This document shows positions 16,371-26,206 of a DNA stretch of 64,000 nt, one piece after another. A program made the position numbers and the translations under genes. The stretch's first letter is position 1. Each line of letters starts with the position of its first letter. The notes under the pieces are model-generated. The model had not been told where the DNA came from. It was given only the letters and a program-made list of their open reading frames with translations, and searched no databases. The DNA is from Calothrix sp. PCC 6303 (GTDB lineage Bacteria > Cyanobacteriota > Cyanobacteriia > Cyanobacteriales > Nostocaceae), in NCBI RefSeq assembly GCF_000317435.1, contig NC_019751.1, forward strand, positions 2,914,001 through 2,978,000, read 5' to 3'.

Positions 16371-18533
16371 CCCACATTCCGCACTTCAGAATGTAGCATT
16401 TTATGCTACATTAGAACTCTCTGGCACGAGTAAATAAAAATACTCGTAAAATTCAAGTAAGACAGTATTAAGAATCAGCCAAAGGTTATTAAGTATACAG
16501 AAAATTGCGTAGGCGATTAATACTGGTTTCAAGCTTTTGAGAAAAGTTAATATATATTGTTTTATCGTGCCAAATTACTTAGATAGCAAAAGTGAGACAA
16601 TTAAAAAAACTCAAAAATATTTGAGAGGTAAAAATGTCACCAACTTCAATTGCAGAAATTAAAAATATAGATCATCTCGGAATAGTAGCTGGGCTAATTG
16701 ATGAAATAGGAATAGTTGAAACAATTAATTCCAAATTAGGAGTAGACTCCCGTGAGAAGATTACAGCAGGAGTATTGGTAAAAGCTGTTTTAATCAATGG
16801 ATTAGGATTTGTATCAAGACCTTTATATTTATTCAAGCAGTTTTTTGATGATAAAGCAATTGAATTATTATTGGGAGAAGGTGTAGAAAGTAATTATCTC
16901 AACGACGATAAAATTGGAAGAGTCATGGATGATTTATATAAATATGGATTGAATAATTTATTTATAGAAATTGTCCTATCAGTAATTAAGAAATTTAAAA
17001 TAGATACAAAATACTCACATTTAGATGCAACTTCATTTCATTTACACGGGAAGTATAAAAGAGAAATGAATCAAGAAAAAGAAGAAGAAATCACTAAAGA
17101 AAGACCAATATTCATAACCAAAGGATATTCTCGTGACCATAGACCAGATTTAAAGCAATGTGTTTTAGATTTAATCACGAGTAGTGATGGAGATATACCA
17201 TTATTAATGAGAGCAGGAGATGGGAACGAAGCAGATAAAGCAGTATTTGGAAAAATCTTAATAGAATTTAAAAAACAAATAGTTTTTGACAGTATTATGG
17301 TCTGTGACAGCGCATTATATAGCCAAGAGAATCTCAAATTAATTGAGAATTTAAAATGGATAAGTCGAGTGCCGATGACGATTAAGAAAGCGCAAGAACT
17401 AGTTCAGTCTGTAAATACAGAGGAAATGGAAGAGATAGAGGAGATAGAAACAGAAGAAAAGGAGATAGAAACGGAAGAAAAGAAGAAAAAGACATATCAA
17501 GATTTAGACGGATACAAGTGGAAAGAAGAAATAGTTAATTATGGTGGTATTAAACAAATTTGGCTAATAGTAGAAAGTCAAAAAAGAAAAGATAGCGATT
17601 TAGAAAAGCTAGATAAAAAGCTAATAAAAGAAAAGATAAAGTTGAAAAGTTGCTTAAAGAGTTAAAAAGAGAAGATTTTGAAACTCCAGAGCAAGCACGA
17701 TATAAACTAAAAGGTATCAATAAAAAGCTAAAATTCCATGAAATTAAAGAAGCTAATTTTATTGAAAGTAAATCAAAAAATAATAAAACTATTTATAAAA
17801 TGGAAGGAGTAAGTTATGAAAAACCCGAAGAAATAGAAATACAAAGAAAGGAAGCTGGAAGGTTTATTTTAGCAACTAACCTAGTTAATGACGACGATAA
17901 ATTAAAACCAGAAGAAATTATTACGACTTATAAAAATCAACAGTCTTGTGAACGAGGATTTAGATTTCTAAAAGACCCCTTGTTTTTTGCAGATAGTTTT
18001 TTTCTTGAAAACCCTGAAAGAATCGAAACTATGCTATTTTTAATGTCTTTATGTTTGCTAGTCTATAACCTTGGTCAAAGGGAACTGAGAAATAGCTTAA
18101 AAAGAATCAAAATCGGAATCAAGAATCAATTAGGAAAACTAACTTTATCTCCGACATTAAGATGGGTATTTCAATGTTTTCAAGGAATTCATTTTTTAAT
18201 GTTAGATGGTCTTAATCAAATTGTTAATTTAACATCAGAACGTCATTTTATTTTGAGTTGTCTGCCCTCATCTTGTCAAAAATATTATTTACTTTCTTAA
18301 CTTAAACAAGATTTGGACAGGAAATAAAAATTTATTGAAATTTCAAGGAGCAGTAATTGCTCCTCAAATTTTTAGTGCTTACGTAATCTATTTTATGGGT
18401 CAATCTTTTTGTCTTTGATTATTTATTTTTAAAAGTATATTCATTCAGCATTCTATTTCTTCATCATCCTGACTTTTTACTTTTTCCTTACTTGTAATCT
18501 TTTTGTACTTCAAATTGAAGTGCGGAATGTGGG
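16371..18533 (+). mobile_element. IS1634-family (IS4 superfamily) insertion sequence
   Basis: Perfect 18-bp terminal inverted repeats (CCCACATTCCGCACTTCA at 16371-16388 and its complement at 18516-18533) are flanked by a 6-bp direct repeat TTAAAT (16365-16370 and 18534-18539). Just inside the left end is a 9-bp-stem hairpin (AATGTAGCA/TGCTACATT), possibly shielding the transposase from outside transcription. The intact ends and target duplication indicate a recent insertion. Confidence 0.92.
16634..18300 (+). pseudogene. IS1634-family transposase, frame broken at about 17632
   Basis: The first frame (16634-17665, start after GAGAGG) gives the N-terminal region and YSHLDATSFH with the first catalytic Asp. 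The second frame (about 17632-18300) gives ELKREDFETPEQA ... and the C-terminal YKNQQSCERGFRFLKDP signature with the catalytic Glu. The frames join if one A is restored in GAAAAGATAAAG near 17632 (KEK-DKVEKLLKEL). This can be a true one-base loss or a programmed shift. The inner region is extremely rich in Glu and Lys codons. Joined length is about 555 residues, normal for the family. Confidence 0.8.
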
Positions 18534-19314
18534 TTAAATTATTCGGACGAGAAAATCAATTCGAAAATGCTGGTTTCTGGTTATCTATAGAGAGCAATTT
18601 TGAAAATTAGTAGAAAACTTCTCGGTAGTGCCTTCACCAACCATCTAATACCAATTTTCTATGAAGCTGCATATAATTAATGCTTGTATAGCAAGGCTTT
18701 GAGGCAACAAATAATGTGCATCTTCATATTAGAATGGTATAAGCGGTCTAACTATTTATTAACCCGAAATTTTCCGCCTACCAGCCAAGTAAATCCAGTA
18801 AGATCAGGCATTACAGATAACTTAGTCATAATATCAAGAACTTTTCCGGATATCGTCAATATCCACTATTATACAGAAACTTTCCAGATAACTACCTAAA
18901 TATAGCTGGATATCAAGAAATTTTCTGGCTATTCTCCTTTTTCGGGTAATAGGCGGAATTATTCGGCATATCGACGTGATTTTGCACGTAATTACAAGCT
19001 TTTCAGTCTGTTTATTGCGGATATCCAGAAATTTTTCATGTAACATCCAAATAAGGATATTAAAAGAATTTCATCAGGAAATTTCCGCACCATATATCGC
19101 CGAACATTACTATCAATCCGCATTACCTGATCTTGTTCCAGGTACTGAATTGCCGCAGGAATTTCACTCAAGAGATAACTGCGATCGCATGTAGTTTGAA
19201 ATTCGTAACGTTGCCCATCACCTGCCACAAACTATTGCAGGATTAAAGCCAAACCCAGGAGGATGTCGCTACGCGATCGCTCTCCGCAATACCTCAAGCT
19301 GTTGTACTTCAAAT
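18534..19314. other. 780-bp intergenic region without a supported gene
   Basis: Several short ORFs are present but overlap in conflicting frames and lack family features. The stretch contains diverged repeats of a GGATATC-AGAAATTTT type word (near 18843, 18906 and 19019) that may be decayed intergenic repeats. Confidence 0.4.
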
Positions 19315-19806
19315 TCAGCGTTTTACAACCTCAATAGAAAATCCCTCATCAGCAGATGGTGGCTGAAAGAAAGTGGTTACATGACGGAAAACTTCTTCGG
19401 TATCAAAAACCGATCGCTCTGGATTGGTTTCTCGCCGTTTGGCAATTTGCTCTATGCAGGTTTTGTCATCTATCTCAAGATAGATTAGGCGATGGGGAAT
19501 GTTCTCGGTTAAAAATATATTCTTGAACCATGCTCTTTGATTCTTTGTATTTGCTGGAAAATCCATAACTACAGAAACTCCAGAATTAAGTATGTTTCTG
19601 ATATGGGATATTAATAGTGGTTTGAGGCGATTTGCATATTTCAAATAATCATCAAAATTCTTGATTTCTTCTGGGTAAAGAGTTGATAACCAATCATCCT
19701 CAGATAGGAGGATTGCATTTAATTCTTGAGAGATTTGACGGGATAATGTAGATTTACCAGCGCCCATTTTCCCACAGAAAAATATCAAAGTCCCTTTTGA
19801 GTACAT
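19315..19806 (-). CDS. P-loop kinase-like ATPase (AAA_33 type)
   Basis: The 163-residue protein has Walker A GKMGAGKST at residues 12-20 and SEDDWLSTLYPEE, the acidic substrate loop of small-molecule kinases of this group. VVMDFPANTKNQRAWF then follows as the Walker B-like strand, and RRETNPERS as the lid arginines. Such proteins resemble zeta-toxin, chloramphenicol-phosphotransferase and shikimate-kinase-like folds; the substrate is unknown. It lies 22 bp after the nucleotidyltransferase gene on the same strand, so the two probably form an operon. Confidence 0.75.
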   Translation of the reverse strand: MYSKGTLIFFCGKMGAGKSTLSRQISQELNAILLSEDDWLSTLYPEEIKNFDDYLKYANRLKPLLISHIRNILNSGVSVVMDFPANTKNQRAWFKNIFLTENIPHRLIYLEIDDKTCIEQIAKRRETNPERSVFDTEEVFRHVTTFFQPPSADEGFSIEVVKR

Positions 19807-19828
19807 TTGTTTTCTCCTTGGATAATTA

Positions 19829-20680
19829 TTACATCTCTAAACGGCGTTCGCCATACCATTGACTCAACTCAAGCTCAATTTCTTCCAAAATAGCTACAGC
19901 TTCCGCAATTGATTTTGTTGCTAACAAAGCAAAAGCCGACTCTACCCGTTGTTGATAGTTGTGCGGACACACAGCAAAATTATTCGCCATAGCGACTGCT
20001 CCTTTCTCATTCAGTAGGTACTCATGATTTAGTGCAAATAATACCTGATTTATACAAGCAATACTGCGGAAACAACAACCTGCTGCATGGGCTATATCAC
20101 CTCGTGCAATTGACTTTTTCCCAACTAACAGCGAAAAGCTAATTTCCCAAGCAAAGGTATCAATAGTTGCTTTTTGTAGTTCTATGGGATAGGGTTGGGT
20201 TTTGGCTTGCAAAGCTGCGAGAACACCATGAGAATCACAAAGTGATAAAGAAATAGCAACTTCCCCCATATAAATTGAGGAGACAAAACCGTGGGGATGT
20301 CCGGGTTGATAATCAATCGTAATTTTCCCAAGTCTGCAATCATCAATAACGCGATCGACCTGAGCAACATCACGATAGAGAAAATCCACAGGCATATTTT
20401 TAATCTTGAGCCAACCACCACCATTAATCCATTTTCCCCATCCACCAATTGGTGTAATCAGATTGGGACGATGATTATCATCAAGTTCGCAAGCAAGTTT
20501 ATTGAGAGCAATTACATCGATGGGATTGTCTGGTTGGTAATAAATTCCTAAATCCACATCTGACTTTGGGGTGTGATTACCTCTTGCGCGAGAACCTCCG
20601 AGTGCTACAGATGCAATCCCCTCAATTGACTGCAAACGTTCGACAACATCATGAATAAAGTCAGGTAATTGCTGATTCAT
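19829..20680 (-). CDS. nucleotidyltransferase-domain protein (Pol-beta fold)
   Basis: The 283-residue protein carries the nucleotidyltransferase signature LGGSRARGNHTPKSDVDLGIYY (G28-G29-S30, D41 and D43 as metal ligands). The rest is a helical C-terminal domain (FAWEISFSLLVGKKSIARGD..., AAGCCFRSIACINQVLFALN), as in aminoglycoside or MNT-like nucleotidyltransferases with a substrate-binding helical bundle. It is followed by a P-loop kinase gene and preceded by a GNAT gene, a set that looks like small-molecule or protein modification. The substrate is unknown. Confidence 0.8.
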   Translation of the reverse strand: MNQQLPDFIHDVVERLQSIEGIASVALGGSRARGNHTPKSDVDLGIYYQPDNPIDVIALNKLACELDDNHRPNLITPIGGWGKWINGGGWLKIKNMPVDFLYRDVAQVDRVIDDCRLGKITIDYQPGHPHGFVSSIYMGEVAISLSLCDSHGVLAALQAKTQPYPIELQKATIDTFAWEISFSLLVGKKSIARGDIAHAAGCCFRSIACINQVLFALNHEYLLNEKGAVAMANNFAVCPHNYQQRVESAFALLATKSIAEAVAILEEIELELSQWYGERRLEM

Positions 20681-20776
20681 AATTAGCTCTACCTCGATTG
20701 AGTATTGAGCGTTGAAATTACAATTGGAAATCTTAAGAATTTTAACAGTACCCTTTAGGGTTATTTCATTGTAGAT

Positions 20777-21289
20777 TTAAAGAGACTTTTCCATTACGTA
20801 ATTAACAAAACTTTCACCCCGACAAGTTACCTCCTGCTTTTGGACAATTGAAAACCCCATGCGTTGGAAAAACGGTTTTGCGGTAATACTAACCTCAACA
20901 AACAATCGGCTCAATGACAACTCAATTGCTTTTGCTTCAATTGCTCGATAAATTTGCTTACCGACACCGCAACCTTGGTAATTTTTATGGCAATAAAAAC
21001 AGTCGATATGACCATTCGCTTCTAGCTCTCCAAACCCAGCAATTATGCCCATATCATCGGCAATATATGTAAATCGACTTGAACACATTTTCACCCAGTC
21101 TCTAAAGTAGATATTATCCGGTGCCCATGCCCGAACTTGGTTGCTTGAGTAGTCGCGGATATTGATTTCACGAACCGTGTCATGGAATAACAAGGCTATT
21201 TGTTCGGCATCCCGTTCTTCAAATAATCGTATTGCAATCTGACTATTTATGTATTCGCGGAGGTCTTGACTGCGATCGGATTGTTTCAT
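20777..21289 (-). CDS. GNAT family N-acetyltransferase
   Basis: The 170-residue protein has the GNAT acetyl-CoA pocket YQGCGVGKQIYRAIEAKA and the terminal strand-helix FVEVSITAKPFFQRMGF. The N-terminal strand region IAIRLFEERDAEQIALLFHDTVREIN fits the substrate-side fold. The acceptor is unknown. It is the first gene of a minus-strand group with the nucleotidyltransferase (96 bp downstream) and the P-loop kinase. Confidence 0.85.
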   Translation of the reverse strand: MKQSDRSQDLREYINSQIAIRLFEERDAEQIALLFHDTVREINIRDYSSNQVRAWAPDNIYFRDWVKMCSSRFTYIADDMGIIAGFGELEANGHIDCFYCHKNYQGCGVGKQIYRAIEAKAIELSLSRLFVEVSITAKPFFQRMGFSIVQKQEVTCRGESFVNYVMEKSL

Positions 21290-21504
21290 AGTATTTCCCT
21301 TTGTTTATAAATTTATTGGGGCTGATCAAAGGTTTTATGCAACACATAATTTTATCGTCATGACTTTTCCCTGGCAGCCTTGCATTAGCCTTTCTTGTAA
21401 TCACGCGATCACCTCAGGTGCTGCGCGCGAACTGACAAAAGCCCTCCGGGCATCCAAGAAACAGCGCTTGCGCTATCGCATAACGACTCAAGAATGAGTA
21501 TCGC

Positions 21505-21969
21505 TCACGAAGTTTGACTCCCAGGTACTTTTCTTACCTCCCAAAGTAGCCGTACTGATATCGCCAAGCCGATTACACCACTAATTAACCCTGCTTGCAA
21601 GCTTAACAACTGCCGGGTATATCCCAGATAATAAACCCAAATACTTAAGGGGAATAGTAAAAATAATCCACTCAAAGTACCGGGACGGAGTTGTTGATAT
21701 TTCCAACTCAAAAATAGATGGTCGAGTAGGGGATGGGTAAGACCAACAGCAGGTAAAATCATCCCCAAAATTTGCCATTGCCACCCTGCAAAGGCTGTAA
21801 CAAATGCAAAGAGAAATACGGGTATATTTTCTAAAAATAATCCAGTATCAAAAAGAACTAAACGCCAATCTGGTTTCACTTTTTCGTAGGCTGGGAGCCA
21901 TACTTCGGCGACTGTATGGAGAATTAACGCGAATGCTAATAGCCAAACCGATAAATTTTGTAATGCCAT
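21505..21969 (-). CDS. small multi-pass membrane protein (HXXEE-like)
   Basis: The 154-residue protein has about five membrane helices. Helix 1 holds HTVAEVWLP and the second polar patch is GLFLENIPVF; a third has LTHPLLDHLF. This placement of His and Glu residues resembles HXXEE-domain membrane proteins, though the exact HxxEE word is changed. Function is unknown. It stands alone on the minus strand. Confidence 0.55.
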   Translation of the reverse strand: MALQNLSVWLLAFALILHTVAEVWLPAYEKVKPDWRLVLFDTGLFLENIPVFLFAFVTAFAGWQWQILGMILPAVGLTHPLLDHLFLSWKYQQLRPGTLSGLFLLFPLSIWVYYLGYTRQLLSLQAGLISGVIGLAISVRLLWEVRKVPGSQTS

Positions 21970-22308
21970 AATTGTTTTACGATGGGAATAGCTTTTATCC
22001 TGTAAATAAGGGTCTTGCGTAATTAGCGTGCTAAATTAGTTAGAACAATACCTTAAAACCCTTGCTGGGCAATCATAATAGTCATTATTCTCTGCCTTTT
22101 AAATCTGATTGCTAAAATTTAGGCTACAAGTGCCTGTAAGCCTTGATTTAAAAGCAAATTTATCAACTTTAATTAAAGATTTAGCACGACAAGTACGAAA
22201 TAGCCGGTTTTTCTGAGAGAACAAAACTGTAAAAGTTTTAATCCAAATTGCCGTTGCTGTGTTTGACTAGAGGCTTACCAGGGTGGGTATCTCATAGGTT
22301 TTGAGGTT
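21970..22308. other. intergenic region left of the first ISAzo13-like copy
   Basis: No gene is supported. It is AT-rich with one CCCTTGCTGGGCAA word. The sequence next to the IS does not continue the MoxR gene that is cut on the other side of the IS. Confidence 0.4.
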
Positions 22309-22344
22309 AGGGACTTCCAGAAAATAAACTATTCCATTGGAAAT

Positions 22345-22357
22345 AATGATAATCATT
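22345..22357. promoter_or_regulatory. Fur-box-like palindrome inside the left end of ISAzo13 copy 1
   Basis: AATGATAATCATT is the core of the classic Fur consensus. It recurs at 23828-23840 in the right end and in both ends of copy 2 (36024-36036, 37507-37519). It may instead be a transposase binding site. Confidence 0.35.
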
Positions 22358-22450
22358 TTAAAGGGGGATGAAGGGGCTGCCGACGGCAGCCCCTTCATCC
22401 CCCTTTTGTAGTAATTTGAATAATGACTGAGTTTTTGAGTGTAGCAACTG

Positions 22451-23693
22451 GTGACTATAGTATTAACTGATTCTCTGAAAAAGTTGTTCATTGAAACTGC
22501 ATCTCAATTAAAAGGTGCAGAAAAGCGTAGATTTATGGCTTCGACAGTTCAAAGCTTAGGTTTAGGAGGGCAAAGACTTGCACAATCAGAATTAGGATGG
22601 AATCGAGACACAATTCGCAAAGGAACAAGAGAATTAAAAAGCGGTATTACTTGTGTTGATAACATGAGTGGCAAAGGACGTTACAAAGCAGAAGAACATC
22701 TGCCAAATCTTTTAGAAGATATCAAAAAATAGTTGACTTCTATAGTCAAACCGATCCGAGTTTTAAAAGTCAAAGACTATATACTAGACTCAGTGCAGCC
22801 GAAGTTAGAAAGCAATTAATCGAAAAGTCTGGTTATAGTGATGAAAAGTTACATACATCAGAAACAATTCGAGTCAAATTAAATAATTTAGGTTATAAGC
22901 TCAGAAGGGTAAAGAAAGTTCAGCCTCAAAAAAAATCCCACAAACTGATGCAATCTTTGAGCAATTAGATGTAGTAAATAAAGATGCAGATGAAGATAAG
23001 AGTGTTTTACGTCTAAGCATGGACGGAAAAGCCTGTGTTAAGATCGGCTCATTTGACCGAGGGGGTAAAAGCCGGGATGGGGTGAAAGCATCAGACCATG
23101 ATTATAATCCGAAAACAACTGTAACTCCTTATGGAATATTTCTTCCAGAGCTTGACGAGTTATTTTTGTACTTTACAGAATCGAAAGTTACAAGTGATTT
23201 TATCGTTGATATTCTAGAAGATTTTTGGTCTTGTGAAAAGCATCGTTTTTCTGAAGTTAAAACACTACTTCTGAATCAAGATAATGGTCCGCAGAATAGT
23301 TCGCGGCGTACCCAATTTATGAAACGTATAGTAGAGTTTGCTCACAAACATCAAGTAAATATACGTTTAGCTTATTATCCTCCCTATCATAGTAAATACA
23401 ATCCAATAGAAAGGACATGGGCAGTACTAGAAAATCATTGGAATGGGAGTATTTTAGATGAACTAGAAACGGCTTTAAATTTTGCTAGCACTATGAAATG
23501 GAACGGGAAACATCCAGTCGTTAAGCTAGTACACGAAACTTATGAGAATGGGGTAAAGCTTACAAAAAAAGCTATGGCTCAAATCGAAAAACAGATTGAG
23601 CGGCTAACCGATTCTAATCATGAAGTTTTCCCAAATTTAGGTAATTGGTTTATTGATATTTGTTGTAGTAAAACAAACGTGATTTCATTTTAA
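22451..23693 (+). pseudogene. ISAzo13-family transposase, copy 1 (extra frame break in an A-run)
   Basis: Translation starts at GTG 22451 (MTIVLTDSLKK...). The protein has a helical N-terminus (QRLAQSELGWNRDTIRKG) and then a DDE domain: LSMDGKACVKIG, LLLNQDNGPQNSS and YHSKYNPIERTW. Two frame changes are needed. One is at CAAAAAAAAT (A8, near 22928-22935) and is shared with copy 2, so it is probably a programmed -1 shift. The other, near 22730, is due to an A6 run where copy 2 has A7. The C-terminus is complete here (ending NWFIDICCSKTNVISF), unlike copy 2. Confidence 0.85.
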
Positions 23694-23897
23694 TAGCAAC
23701 ATTTATTTAGCGGCAAAATATCCCTTATTTACACTGTTTAACTTCAAATAACAAGTGTATAGACTCTTATGCATAAATGAGGGGGAGAAAAGGGCTTGCC
23801 GACGGCAAACCCTTTTCTCCCCCTCAAAATGATTATCATTCTTTAAATCAACCTGTCTTTTCCTTTTTTTGGAATAATTTATTCTTTGGAAGTCCCT

Positions 23898-24183
23898 AGA
23901 GTCCGTCTCTAGCTCTGGTTGTGGATTTAATATACCAAGCTTCGTAGGGTAAACCCAATTCGTGAGCGATCGCCTGCGCTAATGTAGTTTTACCGCATCC
24001 CGGTTCCCCTTTGAGCAATAAAGGACGTTTTTCCAGGAAAATAGCGAGATTAACGGCTTTGATGAGTTCGGTTGATGGTAGGTAAGGGGAAAGTCCGTAT
24101 TCTTGGCAATCCTGGGGTGAAATTGGCTTACCACTGTAATATTGCTTACCATTGGCGGTGAGTACGCTTGCTAAATCAGCCAT
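23898..24183 (-). pseudogene. MoxR-type AAA ATPase, truncated by the IS
   Basis: Only the first 95 residues remain. They hold the MoxR N-terminal linker (YYSGKPISPQDCQEYGLSPYLPSTELIKAVNLAI) and Walker A GEPGCGKTTLAQ at residues 59-70. The frame ends with TTRARDGL at the IS border. Intact MoxR proteins of this type continue with a Tyr and the Walker B, sensor and lid regions for some 200 more residues. The sequence beyond the other IS end is not the missing part, so a deletion accompanied or followed insertion. The start overlaps the end of the caspase-iSTAND gene by 13 bp, so the two were coupled. Confidence 0.8.
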
Positions 24184-25754
24184 TTTGCCAATCCTCCTTC
24201 CCAGCTATGACCACAAAAATCACAAATTTCTTCATAAACAAACTCAGGAATCCCGTTTTCCGACTTTTCTAATAATATTTGGGAAGTTAAATCAACATGC
24301 ATTTGCAGTTTTGGTATTGTCGCCACCCGATCAATTAACTCATCCAACACATCTACTGTAAATGGGCTAATGGGTGGTAAGTGAAGAGGCATGAGAGGAT
24401 AGTTTGGTTCATCACATTTTTGTGCTAGCAAAATATCCGACTTGCAAACACTGCCATTATTATCTACCAGAAACATTAACAGGTGTGTATTCCTGTGTTT
24501 TGATGGACAATGTTCTTCTACCCTAGCTACAAGCGGTTCCCAAAATTCCTGAAGCCACCCAGATAATATCCTTGGCTGCATATCGTTTACCCTGTCGAAA
24601 ATAAAAATTACATCTTGAGTTAAAAGCCGATCGCATACCCGTTCTATAATTTGATGGGATTGGGCATCCTTGGGTAAACCAAACCAGGAAGTCAGTTGTT
24701 GCCATAAATACGGCAAACGACTACCTACAGCCCTTTGTCCGACATCAACTTTAATGGGTGATATATTTTTCCACTTGGGTTTGAGGTGAGATAAACGAGT
24801 TACCAAAAGTTGCTGTCCGCAGTATTGCTCCCCGTGAATCAAAAAAGCTGCTGTTTGGTGTTTTTGGATAACTTGCTTGACAACAGGTACTTGGTGTTTA
24901 AAGTCTGCGTTGAGAATTTCGTGAAAAAGTAACCGAAATTGGATGTTGACAGCATCCTCATTTTGCGATTCTGATGTAGGTTTTGCTTTTCCTTGCACCA
25001 GCTTAATAGCTTCCCCGTGGTTGCTAATCAGTGGAGTTTGGGGAATTTTTGCTAAATCGTAGTATTTTTGTAGGCTCTGCTCGACGGAAACCGCAAGCGT
25101 CCGATTTGTAATCCATTCGTCTTCTGGAACTTGATGCGGGTTAAGTCCTGCCAAAATAGCACCTGTAAGTACCCCATGTTTCCCATCTAATTGCTGATAA
25201 GCTGGTTCATAGTCACGGGATGCTGCGATTAAAGAGCGATCGCATCCTGAACTTTGTCTTCCCAGTTCCGTATCTTTAAAATTGAGCAATTCTCCAGCAA
25301 AGCAGCAATCTAACCAAATAATCTGTTGCTTGACTTGGCTTTGCTGCAATATATCCCATAAATCTCGTAGCGAAAACCCCCATATTTTGCCTGGGTTCAC
25401 ATCGCTAGCAGCTAAAAAACCCTGTGTTAAATTTTGCCTTAACTGCTTCCGCAATCCATGTCCCGCGAAAAATAGTAACGCTGTTTCTGGGGGTTTTTCG
25501 GTTTCTGGGAGGAATAAATCAAGGATGGCTTTTTCTAATTCATCGGTTTTGAAGGGTTTATCTGGATCAACTTGGGATTTTCCATCGATAATGCTGACTG
25601 GGAAGCGTTTGACTCGGAAGTTTTTGTGGGCTTCTAGAAGTTGCGCGATCGCTTCTGCATCAGATGAAGGGGTAGTGAGATGCTTATTGTTACCCGTTGA
25701 ATCTTTGAGGAAGGGGTATTTGTTGATTCCTACGACTAAAGCATCTCGGCTCAT
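24171..25754 (-). CDS. caspase-like peptidase fused to an inactive-STAND (iSTAND) domain
   Basis: The 527-residue protein starts with a caspase domain: ALVVGINKYPFLKD, the catalytic His in LLFFAGHG (H99) and Cys in WLDCCFAG (C151). After a linker, residues about 290-520 form a STAND-like P-loop NTPase fold. Its Walker A position reads LIHGEQYCGQQLL, lacking the Lys and Thr needed for nucleotide binding, which is the mark of iSTAND domains. Such proteins pair with MoxR and vWA genes in ternary conflict systems, and a truncated MoxR gene follows with a 13-bp overlap. It would sense an invader signal through iSTAND/MoxR and release the peptidase. With MoxR cut, the system is probably not functional. 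Confidence 0.8.
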   Translation of the reverse strand: MSRDALVVGINKYPFLKDSTGNNKHLTTPSSDAEAIAQLLEAHKNFRVKRFPVSIIDGKSQVDPDKPFKTDELEKAILDLFLPETEKPPETALLFFAGHGLRKQLRQNLTQGFLAASDVNPGKIWGFSLRDLWDILQQSQVKQQIIWLDCCFAGELLNFKDTELGRQSSGCDRSLIAASRDYEPAYQQLDGKHGVLTGAILAGLNPHQVPEDEWITNRTLAVSVEQSLQKYYDLAKIPQTPLISNHGEAIKLVQGKAKPTSESQNEDAVNIQFRLLFHEILNADFKHQVPVVKQVIQKHQTAAFLIHGEQYCGQQLLVTRLSHLKPKWKNISPIKVDVGQRAVGSRLPYLWQQLTSWFGLPKDAQSHQIIERVCDRLLTQDVIFIFDRVNDMQPRILSGWLQEFWEPLVARVEEHCPSKHRNTHLLMFLVDNNGSVCKSDILLAQKCDEPNYPLMPLHLPPISPFTVDVLDELIDRVATIPKLQMHVDLTSQILLEKSENGIPEFVYEEICDFCGHSWEGGLAKWLI

Positions 25755-25863
25755 GGGCAGTGTGAGGTTAAGTGTTTTTACTTAGATATTGATTATAACC
25801 GCAAAAAGGTAGTATTGGTTTTGTGAGAAATTTAGTGAGTGCGGTGCTTTCGGTAAATAGCTA

Positions 25864-26010
25864 TTCAGGTGGGCAGAAAAATTTACAGCTATGTCATTAC
25901 GTACCTTGCTTCTCCGCAGGAGTGCGTAACGGAGTGAAGCAAAGTAATCGCAAGGGTTATTAACCGTTTACATTCTGCTACATAGTTGACTTTATTTACA
26001 CGTACCTACT
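25864..26010. mobile_element. MITE derived from the IS630-type ends (copy A, 147 bp)
   Basis: Its left end (AGGTGGGCAGAAAAATTTA ... CTATGT) and right end (read inward AGTAGGTACGTG ... AACTATGTAG) match the terminal repeats of the IS630 element at 4893. TA lies outside both ends (25862-25863 and 26011-26012). It has no coding capacity. Confidence 0.75.
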
Positions 26011-26206
26011 TATATTATGCCAGTTAACATAGTGGGACGTGTATTTAAACATTACAGAAAGAAAAAGTAATATAAAATTATATGTCCAATGCGTAATTCG
26101 CTTGGAATTAGAAGTCAAGAGCTTTTGTGATTTCAATACTAACGTCTATTAACTGAACCCGTTGTAAAACGGTCAATGTATACAACATTAGCTACTATAT
26201 ATAAAT

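Larger units (their letters stand above)
22309..23897 (+). mobile_element. ISAzo13-like insertion sequence, copy 1
   Basis: A 1589-bp element has terminal repeats starting AGGGACTTCC. Next inside each end come a 13-bp palindrome AATGATAATCATT and then a long hairpin: 23-bp stem at 22360-22406 on the left, and 23779-23825 with one mismatch on the right. A second copy of the same length lies inverted at 35967-37555. TA is present at both outer borders if the last A/T is counted as target. The insertion truncates the MoxR-like gene on its right. Confidence 0.92.

Noticed and set aside
18684-19228. Cluster of short overlapping ORFs between the IS1634-type element and the P-loop gene
   Set aside because: Conflicting frames on both strands, no Shine-Dalgarno sequence, low-complexity AT-rich content.
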